Of a DNA stretch of 64,000 nucleotides, positions 54,998 through 64,000 are shown in pieces. The position numbers and the translations under genes were made by a program. Numbering within the stretch: the first letter of the stretch is position 1; every line of letters begins with the position of its first letter. Source of the DNA: Duganella alba (GTDB lineage Bacteria; Pseudomonadota; Gammaproteobacteria; Burkholderiales; Burkholderiaceae_D); assembly GCF_009674495.1 (NCBI RefSeq), contig NZ_WKJN01000029.1:1-64000 (forward strand), in the 5' to 3' direction. Under the pieces are notes generated by a model, which had not been told where the DNA came from, ran no database searches, and worked only from the letters and a program-made list of their open reading frames with translations.

Positions 54998-55896
54998 TCA
55001 GCCACCTGCTGGCCGATCCGCAGCGCTTTGAATTCTTTCAGGCGGTGCGGCTGATCGAGCGCTGGCGGCCGGGCAGCATCCGCTTCCGCAACCGGCTGGC
55101 GATGGGATTCCCGCCGAACCAGCTGGAGAACATCAGCAGCGATGATGCCAGCGTGCGCGTGACGCCCGCGTTCATGGGCATGCTGGGCAGCCAGGGCGTG
55201 CTGCCGTTGCATTACTCGGAACGTATCAACCGGCATGAGCGTGAACGCAACGACGGCGGCCCGCGCGCCTTCCTGGATGTGCTGTCGCATCGGCCGCTGT
55301 CTTTGTTCCACCAAGCCTGGGCTCACTATCGGCCCGATGAAAGCGAGGACTTTTTAACTGCGTTGACCGCGCTCGCCGGCGTGCATCCGGTAGACCACAG
55401 CATCGAACGCGAAACGCTGGCCTTCTACGCCATGCAGATTCGCAGCCGCGCAGTGCCTGCGCCAATGATGGCCGGCGTCTACACCGAATACTTCGGCGTG
55501 CCGTTCACGGTGGAGCAGCTGATCGGCGAATGGCAAACGCTTCCCGCCGAAGACCAGGCCAGTCTCGGACAAGTCAACGTCTCGCTGGGCGGCGGCGTCA
55601 TGCTGGGAGCACGCACCTACCGCTGCGACGCGCGCGCGCGCCTGCGCATCGGCCCCATGGACAAACAAGCATACGAATGCTTCCTGCCGGAGCGCAGCGG
55701 CGCATGCAGCCTGGCATCCATGCTCGGCCTGCACTGCGGCGTCGGCATGTCCTACGAAGTACACCTGATCCTGCGCGCCGCCGATGCGCACGGCGCCAGC
55801 CTCGATGCCGGTAGCCGTTTGGGCGTGAACACAAGGCTGCTGACCGCACCGACCACGCAGGATAGCGACGAGTTGATGTATCTGCTGCATAGCTAA
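54961..55896 (+). CDS. tssG: type VI secretion baseplate subunit TssG
   Basis: 311 residues, the usual size. PQRFEFFQAVRLIERW, FMGMLGSQGVLPLHY and FLDVLSHRPLSLFHQAW are standard TssG blocks; the C-terminal half is more variable. It partners TssF in the baseplate wedge. It ends 11 bases before the GTG start of vgrG. Confidence 0.94.
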   Translation: MRTSQRRSDTGVISHLLADPQRFEFFQAVRLIERWRPGSIRFRNRLAMGFPPNQLENISSDDASVRVTPAFMGMLGSQGVLPLHYSERINRHERERNDGGPRAFLDVLSHRPLSLFHQAWAHYRPDESEDFLTALTALAGVHPVDHSIERETLAFYAMQIRSRAVPAPMMAGVYTEYFGVPFTVEQLIGEWQTLPAEDQASLGQVNVSLGGGVMLGARTYRCDARARLRIGPMDKQAYECFLPERSGACSLASMLGLHCGVGMSYEVHLILRAADAHGASLDAGSRLGVNTRLLTAPTTQDSDELMYLLHS

Positions 55897-55907
55897 GGGG
55901 AGAGATT

Positions 55908-58697
55908 GTGGAAAGCGACAACGACTTCTTCAGCTTCATGGGCCTGGCCAAGGAACTGGTCACCAGCAACCGGCCCTTGCGGCTGCGCCTCGACCTGCCG
56001 GGCGGGATCAACGACGACATGCTGCTGCCGCAGCGCGTGTTCGGCTCCGAGACGCTGTGCGGCGGTATCGAATACCGCGTGTTGTGCGTCTCCTCCAATG
56101 TGCACCTGCCGCTGAAAGAAATGATCGCCGTGCCGGCAGCACTGCAATTCGTCACTGACCGTGGCGAATTGCGCAGTGTATGCGGCATCGTCACCGAAGC
56201 CGCTTCCGGCGACAGCGACGGCGGCCTTGCCAGCTACCAGCTGGTGCTACGCGACGCGCTGGCGATTTTGGAAAAACGCACCAACACCCGCGTGTTCCGC
56301 AACATGAACGAAGTGGAAATCGTCCAGCGCCTCCTCAACGAATGGCGGCAGAAAAGCGCCATCCTCGGCACCTGTTTCAAGCACGAGACCGATGAAGCCT
56401 TCGGCCAGCGCACCTATCCCCAGCGCGAATTCACCATGCAGCACAACGAATCGGACGCCTCCTTCATCCGCCGCCTGCTTAAGCGGCGCGGCATCGGCTG
56501 GTACATCCATGCCGATGGCGAGGCCGAAGCGCCTTCACACACGCTGGTACTGTTCAACAGCGCCGACAGCCTGCGCCAGAATGCCGCCGGCACCATCCGC
56601 TACCACCGCGACGCTGCGACCGAGGAACGCGACACCATCACTTCCTGGAGCGCGGTACGCAGCCTGCAACCGGGCATGGTGACGCGCCACAGCTGGGACT
56701 ACCGCAACACCCAAGGGCGCGACTTCATGATGGCGCAAGCCAGCAGCGGCGTCGATCAAGGCCCCAGCGGCAACGAACTGGCCGCCACGCTTGACGACTA
56801 CCAAGTCATGATGCCGCACGCCGGCGACGATAACGAAGACCTGTGCCGCCTGGGCCAGGTAAGCATGTACCGCCACGATTACGAGTCCAAATGCTTCCAC
56901 GGCGAAGGCAGCGTGCGCGACCTGTGCGCCGGTGAATACTTCACGCTCGCCGAGCATCCGGAAGTGGACGAACACGCGCCAGAGGACCGCGACTTCGTCG
57001 TCACCGCCTTGCAGGTCACCGCGCAGAACAACCTGCCCAAAGCACTCGCTGCACGCGTCGAACGCCTGTTTACCCGCAGCCGCTGGATGCAAGGCGCGCA
57101 AGCACTGCAGATGCAGCAGGACGTCAGCGACAAAGTAGCCACCGGCCCGCTGCGCATGCACATCCAGTTCACCGCAGTGCGGCGCGGCGTGACCATCGTC
57201 CCCGCCTACGACCCGCGCACCGACCTGCCCCAAGTCCAAATGCAAAGCGCCATCGTCGTTGGCCCCGAAGGCGAGGAAGTGCATTGCGACCAACTCGGCC
57301 GAGTAAAAATCCGCTTCCCCGGAACGCGCACTACGGACCACGAAGAAGCCGCCGGCGCAGGCGCATCAGATACTGAAACTGATTCTGCCTGGGTACGTGT
57401 AGCCTCCAATTGGGCCGGCAATGGTCCCGGCGCTTTCCAGCAATGTGGCGCGATTGGATTGCCTCGTGTGGGCAGCGAAGTTTTGGTTAGCTTCCTTGGC
57501 GGAGATCCCGAAAAGCCTGTAATAGTTGCCCAGCTCTACAACCAAGAAGCACAACCTCCGGGATTGAGTAGCAAGGGTAGCCTTCCCGGGAATCGTTACA
57601 TTTCGGGGATAAAAAGTCGTGAGATAAATGGCACACGTGGAAATCAGCTTGGGTTAGACGATACTAACGGACAAATCAGTGCACAACTATCCAGCGACCA
57701 TGGAAACTCGCAGTTGAACCTCGGATTTTTAACCAAGCCGAGGTTCGATGGGGGTGGCCAGCCGAGAGGGCAAGGGGCTGAGCTATGCAGTGATCACGCA
57801 GTGGCTGTGCGAGGAGTGGAAGGCGTTCTAATTACTGCCGAGGAGCTTTCAACTAAAGGTACGCATTTAGATCGTGCCGCTATGAGTAATGTGGCGCAAA
57901 GACTTCAAAAGATTGCCGAGCAACTCTCACACTTTGCTTCGACGCATGCCCATGATGATGGTGACTCCGTTAGTTCATCGGATTTGATAAAGAAACTTCT
58001 TAGCTTGGAAGATCAGCCAGTACCAATTGTGGGCGTCTTTGGACCGGAAGGATTGGTCTTGGGAACTGCGCAGAATTTTTTATTGGATGCTTCAACGGGC
58101 GCGGACATTATCAGTGGGGCACATGCTCGCGTCAGTGCGGCAGGGCAGATCTCACTTCGTTCTGCAAATAGCATCAGCCTTTTTTCGAATGAAGGCGGAA
58201 CGAAGATAACTGCGGCATCCGGCCGGATAGTGACGCAAGCCCAAAATGACGGAATAGAACTCCTGGCGAAAAAGGTATTCGACATCATCAGCACAAGCGA
58301 CTGGATAAATCTTCGGGCTCAGCAGGGAATCCGTATAAACGGTGGTGGTAGCGAGTTAGTCATTGACGCGCAAGGCATCAAGGGCTACACGAATGGAAAG
58401 CACGAGATGCACGCAACCGTTCACGAAGCATTTGGAGCGCAATGCGCTTCTTCAGATCTTCGTCGCGAATTCCCTGAATTGTCAAAACTACTTGTAGACA
58501 AAACATGGGTGGAAGTCACGCTCATTAATGGAGAACTTCCCGCAAGTGGAGAGGCTTACATACTGACCGACGCAGATGGTGTAAAGCATCAAGGATCGCT
58601 TGATGAACAGGGCTTCGCTCGAATTGAATCGATAGTTTCAGGTCACTGCAAATTGGAGTTCCCTGAACTCGGTCAGGTTAGCGATCTTAGTGCCTGA
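55908..58697 (+). CDS. vgrG: type VI secretion spike protein VgrG with exchanged C-terminal part
   Basis: 929 residues from the GTG at 55908 (GGGGAGAG just upstream). Residues 1-430 correspond to the gp27-like ring (ESDASFIRRLLKRRGIGWYIH), 450-560 to the gp5 OB domain (HCDQLGRVKIRFPG and SWASNWAG-like SNWAGNGPGAF) with the exit motif PRVGSEVLVSFLGGDPEKP. A DUF2345-like beta-needle follows to about 830. The last hundred residues form a transthyretin-like tail (SGEAYILTDADGVKHQGSLD and CKLEFPEL) of the type that docks effectors. From about 57,450 on, codon use becomes much more AT-rich, so the C-terminal part was probably acquired together with the following effector genes. Confidence 0.93.
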   Translation: MESDNDFFSFMGLAKELVTSNRPLRLRLDLPGGINDDMLLPQRVFGSETLCGGIEYRVLCVSSNVHLPLKEMIAVPAALQFVTDRGELRSVCGIVTEAASGDSDGGLASYQLVLRDALAILEKRTNTRVFRNMNEVEIVQRLLNEWRQKSAILGTCFKHETDEAFGQRTYPQREFTMQHNESDASFIRRLLKRRGIGWYIHADGEAEAPSHTLVLFNSADSLRQNAAGTIRYHRDAATEERDTITSWSAVRSLQPGMVTRHSWDYRNTQGRDFMMAQASSGVDQGPSGNELAATLDDYQVMMPHAGDDNEDLCRLGQVSMYRHDYESKCFHGEGSVRDLCAGEYFTLAEHPEVDEHAPEDRDFVVTALQVTAQNNLPKALAARVERLFTRSRWMQGAQALQMQQDVSDKVATGPLRMHIQFTAVRRGVTIVPAYDPRTDLPQVQMQSAIVVGPEGEEVHCDQLGRVKIRFPGTRTTDHEEAAGAGASDTETDSAWVRVASNWAGNGPGAFQQCGAIGLPRVGSEVLVSFLGGDPEKPVIVAQLYNQEAQPPGLSSKGSLPGNRYISGIKSREINGTRGNQLGLDDTNGQISAQLSSDHGNSQLNLGFLTKPRFDGGGQPRGQGAELCSDHAVAVRGVEGVLITAEELSTKGTHLDRAAMSNVAQRLQKIAEQLSHFASTHAHDDGDSVSSSDLIKKLLSLEDQPVPIVGVFGPEGLVLGTAQNFLLDASTGADIISGAHARVSAAGQISLRSANSISLFSNEGGTKITAASGRIVTQAQNDGIELLAKKVFDIISTSDWINLRAQQGIRINGGGSELVIDAQGIKGYTNGKHEMHATVHEAFGAQCASSDLRREFPELSKLLVDKTWVEVTLINGELPASGEAYILTDADGVKHQGSLDEQGFARIESIVSGHCKLEFPELGQVSDLSA

Positions 58698-58718
58698 TTG
58701 CGTTTCAGTGAGGACCAA

Positions 58719-59423
58719 ATGCCAAAAACCGAACAGACACCTCAGAGCCTCAAGGAGGGAATCAACATCCCTGCTGAGAAGCACACGACTATTCAGTTGA
58801 TGTCTCCAAAGATTGAGCTGCTGATCGGTGGCCCCTACAAGGCTCCCGATGGCATGCATACCTACGGCCACATGGCACTAAGAGTGACCACTGCTAAGCA
58901 AGAAAAGATATATGACTTTGGCAGATATGGCAGAACTAATGGGGAATATAGTGCAGAAGGGGAAGGTATCCTTAGAGTTTGGAGTGACTTTGCTGCATAC
59001 ATCGACGGGGAGAACGCTACTGGGCGTATCACGAAAGGCTTCTCGTATAACGTCACAGAGGAGCAAGCAAATAAGATCTTTTCGCACTACGAATCCTTGA
59101 CGGCCGGAGCAACAAAGCGTCGTGCGGCTCATCCCAAAGAAGAAGAATTTAAGTTGCCAAAGAACTATCATGCAATAACCAATAACTGCGTGACAATGTC
59201 GCTGTCTGGTGCACGTTTGGCCTTACCGGGCTTGGATGCTAATCCGGGGCCTTACAATGAAGGAAGAGGTATGAGTGAGGTTGAAAAAATCGCGGCACGC
59301 ACCTCCAACTTTGGGTTCTGGCCGTCACATATTTTTATGCCTGCGGATGTCCAGCTCATGTTAGAGAAAGAAAAAAAATACACACCATCAAAAGTTCAAA
59401 GCTATGCAAAGGGCGCGAAATGA
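58719..59423 (+). CDS. candidate type VI effector, permuted papain-like cysteine hydrolase
   Basis: 234 residues from the ATG at 58719 (GAGG site upstream); 21 bases after vgrG. Two conserved-looking blocks: TYGHMALRVTTAKQEKIYDFG near residue 50, and NYHAITNNCVTMSLSGARLA near 155. His followed much later by Cys in N-N-C is the order of circularly permuted papain-like enzymes (NlpC/P60-, LRAT- or DUF4105-type), which cleave peptides or acyl groups. There is no signal peptide, as expected for a VgrG-carried toxin. Base composition is low, like the 3' part of vgrG. The family assignment is by eye and moderate; the exact target (peptidoglycan or lipid) is unknown. Confidence 0.6.
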   Translation: MPKTEQTPQSLKEGINIPAEKHTTIQLMSPKIELLIGGPYKAPDGMHTYGHMALRVTTAKQEKIYDFGRYGRTNGEYSAEGEGILRVWSDFAAYIDGENATGRITKGFSYNVTEEQANKIFSHYESLTAGATKRRAAHPKEEEFKLPKNYHAITNNCVTMSLSGARLALPGLDANPGPYNEGRGMSEVEKIAARTSNFGFWPSHIFMPADVQLMLEKEKKYTPSKVQSYAKGAK

Positions 59424-59854
59424 AAAGGAAAATTCTGCTGTATATGTTCGCCCTGTTTAGTGTCGTGTTTCTGATAGTCTTTCTTTGGGGAAAAGGAGCT
59501 ATGAAAATGGACGGAAAGAAAGCGTATCGCCTTGAAGAACCGCTGCTGATTGAAGGCAAGGATCAGAACAGCTACTCATTACTGCCTCAAGGCACAGTCC
59601 TTTATTATGATAAGAGCTGGGATGAGGGGCACAGCACCTATCACGTCTATTTCAATGTCAAAGGCGACTTCAGAGCCACTATGGTACAGCCATCCGGTAT
59701 TGATCCAGTCTGGATGAGAACTGTGCCTGGCGACGAACTACCTAAACTGCTTGCCGACTATCCAGTAAGTCTCGCAGAATTGACAGCTATTCTGAAGGCC
59801 AAGCGTGCGACGAAACAGGACCTCGTGCAGATCCTCCGCGACTGGAAAGACTGA
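59420..59854 (+). CDS. candidate immunity protein, membrane-anchored
   Basis: 144 residues. One N-terminal span (ILLYMFALFSVVFLIVFLWG), then about 115 periplasmic residues with no recognised family. The gene overlaps the effector candidate by four bases (ATGA). A membrane-anchored periplasmic partner directly behind a VgrG-linked toxin gene is the standard layout for immunity against an effector that acts in the periplasm. Function is inferred from context only. Confidence 0.55.
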   Translation: MKRKILLYMFALFSVVFLIVFLWGKGAMKMDGKKAYRLEEPLLIEGKDQNSYSLLPQGTVLYYDKSWDEGHSTYHVYFNVKGDFRATMVQPSGIDPVWMRTVPGDELPKLLADYPVSLAELTAILKAKRATKQDLVQILRDWKD

Positions 59855-59996
59855 AGATCAATGCACAAAAATTTTGGCCGAGCCAGTCGCTTGGTCTGAA
59901 TAAGTCAAATGCGGCTTTAGCGCAAACCAAGGTATCTGACCTGCTACCCCAGTTTAGCGCGATGTTAAGCTAGAGTCTGCCAACTGGGAGGCGGAC

Positions 59997-60600
59997 ACGA
60001 AAAAGCGATTTACAGAGGAGCAGATTATTACGGTATTCAAAGAGGGGGCCGAAGCCGGTGCCAAATGTCGGACTGTAGTAGGGAATACGGTATTGAAGAG
60101 CCGACGTTCTACAACTGGAAAGCAAAGTTCGGTGGATGTGAAGAAAGTCGAGTCAGAAAACGCGATGCTCAAGCTGCTGTTGGCAAATGCGATGCTAGAC
60201 AACGCTGCACTCAGGGATGTCGTTGGCCGAAAATGATTAGCCCCCAAGCAAAGCGGCTAGCTCTGTGACGCATTTGATGACTATCCATGAGTTAGGTGTG
60301 GCGCGGACTCGTAGGCTAATCAGCATCTCCAGATCGTTGTTCCAGTAAGCATCGACACTGCTGGACGACGGGCCATTGCTTGAGCGCCTGGCTGCACTGG
60401 CGCAGTAGAAACGCCGTTACGCTACCGGCATTTGCATGTGCCGCTACGTCGAGAGGGTTGGGAACTTAATTGCAAACGCACCTACCGCGTGTACCACGCG
60501 GTAGCTTAATGGTTCGTCGCCGCGAGCGTAAGCCTATCGTGGGCCTAGAGCCTCCACCTCCAGTTAGGGTACCCACCGTTGAGCCAAACCAGAGCTAGTT
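59997..60600 (+). mobile_element. degraded IS3-family element (orfA and 5' part of orfB)
   Basis: Translated in shifting frames, 59997-60236 gives KKRFTEEQIITVFKEGAEAG, then CSREYGIEEPTFYNWKAKFGG, then ESENAMLKLLLANAMLDNAA, the order of IS3-family (IS407-like) OrfA. At least two frameshifts break it. From about 60240 to 60600 orfB remains are readable (ELGVARTRRLI, then LERLAALAQ, then CKRTYRVYHA, then RRRERKPIVGLEPPPP) with stops and shifts. The DDE catalytic part is missing. No terminal repeats could be set. Not functional. Confidence 0.82.
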
Positions 60601-60687
60601 CGCATCCATGCTAATTAATTTTTAATCCTATGGAATAGGCTTTCCCATTGAAAATTGAGTAATTTGACACCGCTTTTTAGTTTTATT

Positions 60688-60978
60688 GTTGGGTCAGACA
60701 AAGGTGGTGGAAAGGGGCATGTTCATCCCGTCGAACCATGAGAGGTTTCACCTCGTGAATCAGCTCGGATGCAGACTTTTCCTGACTGGTGGGCATTTTC
60801 AGGAACCTCGCGCCATCCCATTCGTCAGGTAGGAAATGCAGTGCCGCCATTGCTCGGGGCAGTTGTAGGAAGGGAAATTATGAAACAGTTTTTTGGCGGC
60901 GAACGTCGGAGTCTGAAAGAAATCGTTGATATTTTAGGGCAAGATAATCTGTTTAACGATGAGATAAATGGTTTGTAA
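60688..60978 (+). pseudogene. 3' remnant of a DNA cytosine-5 methyltransferase
   Basis: The frame reads GSDKGGGKGHVHPVEP, stop, EVSPRESARMQTFPDWWAFS, then RQVGNAVPPLLGAVVGREI and a 30-residue tail. The RESAR-QTFPD and RQ-GNAVPPLL blocks are the conserved C-terminal motifs (IX-X region) of C5 methyltransferases. The internal TGA (60739-60741) stands where the family has Arg, so it looks like a CGA-to-TGA change. All catalytic motifs upstream (PCQ, ENV) are missing. It is probably what is left of a restriction-modification or solitary methylase gene cut by the neighbouring IS. Confidence 0.78.
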
Positions 60979-60997
60979 TCCCCGAGGGAAATAGTAC

Positions 60998-61031
60998 TAA
61001 AAGCCTAAGCATTTAAATGCTTAGGCTTTTA
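60998..61031. terminator. bidirectional terminator between methylase remnant and gyrB
   Basis: Perfect 34-base palindrome built on aaaagcctaagcattt and its complement, flanked by A and T runs on both sides. It lies 5 bases beyond the gyrB stop codon and can end transcription from both strands. Confidence 0.88.
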
Positions 61032-61036
61032 ATTTA

Positions 61037-63541
<2,505 letters not shown>

Positions 63542-63577
63542 CTAAAATCGATTACTAAGGTGCTGAGCGGGTCAGGC

Positions 63578-64000
63578 TTAAATGCGCATCGGCATGACGA
63601 CGTACTTGAAGTCGGCATTTTCCGGGATCGAGATCAGCGCCGACGAGTTCGAATCGCCGAGCGCGACGTTGACCTGGTCGCATTTCAGGTTGTTCAGCAC
63701 GTCCAGCAGGTAGGTGACGTTGAAGCCGATGTCGACGCTGTCGCCGCCGTAGTCGATTTCCAGTTCCTCGACCGCCTCTTCCTGGTCGGCATTGGTCGAG
63801 CTGATCTTCATGCTGCCCGGCGTGATGATGCAGCGCACGCCCTTGAATTTGTCGCTGGTCATGATGGCGGCGCGTTGCAGCGAGCGCAGCAGTTCATCGC
63901 GGCCGATCGTGAATTCGTTCTTGTAGCCCTTTGGAATCACGCGGGTGTAATCCGGGAACTTGCCTTCCACCAGTTTCGAGATCAGCTCGATGTCGGCAAA
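63578..64000 (-). CDS. dnaN: DNA polymerase III beta sliding clamp, 3' part (cut by window edge)
   Basis: The frame stays open to the right edge (141 codons visible). KLVEGKFPDYTRVIPKGYKN, then RDELLRSLQRAAIMTSDKFKG, then ENADFKYVVMPMRI at the C-terminus are standard DnaN blocks of the third clamp domain. The sliding clamp tethers the replicative polymerase. The pair dnaN-gyrB marks the neighbourhood of dnaA and oriC, expected just beyond the right edge. Confidence 0.97.
   Translation of the reverse strand, partial: FADIELISKLVEGKFPDYTRVIPKGYKNEFTIGRDELLRSLQRAAIMTSDKFKGVRCIITPGSMKISSTNADQEEAVEELEIDYGGDSVDIGFNVTYLLDVLNNLKCDQVNVALGDSNSSALISIPENADFKYVVMPMRI

Noticed and set aside
60237-60600. 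A possible new gene after the IS orfA remnant
   Set aside because: Readable OrfB fragments are spread over several frames with stops between, so this is decayed transposase rather than a gene.

Overview
The window looks like a chromosome segment of a high-GC betaproteobacterium, most likely an Oxalobacteraceae member (Massilia/Duganella/Janthinobacterium type). This placement is inferred from overall composition, from the giant type I-secreted proteins with EF-hand tails, from GGGGTCAG-ended palindromes in gene borders, and from dnaN directly followed by gyrB at the right edge, which places the window beside the replication origin. No database search was possible.

Left third (1-31.3 kb): after a cut AraC-type regulator and a small membrane protein comes an accessory island of about 30 kb. 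Its two ends are giant proteins (adhesin A, 2121 aa, + strand; adhesin B, 3428 aa, - strand) built almost wholly from an eight-residue repeat, L-[ST]-[ST]-x-[QED]-[VIFL]-x-[AG], ending in the same EF-hand-type calcium-binding tail. Adhesin A is followed by a type I secretion ABC transporter and membrane fusion protein. Between the two giants lies a glycosylation block: three GT2 glycosyltransferases, a TPR-SPINDLY(OGT)-GT2-methyltransferase fusion, and genes for a 3-amino-3,6-dideoxyhexose (FdtA, FdtB, FdtC and a WxcM-like fusion). My reading is a dedicated secretion and O-glycosylation system for the Ser/Thr-rich octad proteins. This is the most interesting content of the window.

Middle (31.4-39.4 kb): mostly housekeeping and single genes: NudC, FolE, a thioredoxin-like protein, an M28 peptidase with a Gln where the catalytic Glu is expected, a DUF4148 protein, a chemotaxis receptor, a lipoprotein and OmpW. 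Three near-perfect 86-94 bp palindromes and one imperfect relative occupy gene borders across the window.

39.5-45.9 kb: a tightly packed operon with a two-subunit molybdenum hydroxylase (IorAB type), soxX-soxY-soxZ-soxA, a monohaem cytochrome and a flavocytochrome c sulfide dehydrogenase flavoprotein. soxB and soxCD are absent here. An FNR/Anr-type box lies between ompW and this operon.

45.9-53.1 kb: a divergent drug-efflux unit (NodT-type outer membrane factor against HxlR regulator, EmrA and EmrB), a periplasmic binding protein, a PfpI-family protein and a hypervariable stress-type protein.

53.1-59.9 kb: tssF, tssG and vgrG of a type VI secretion system, followed by a candidate papain-like effector and an overlapping membrane-anchored candidate immunity gene. 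Base composition falls sharply inside vgrG and stays low to about 61 kb. Remnants of an IS3-family element and of a DNA cytosine methyltransferase then separate this accessory tail from gyrB and dnaN.
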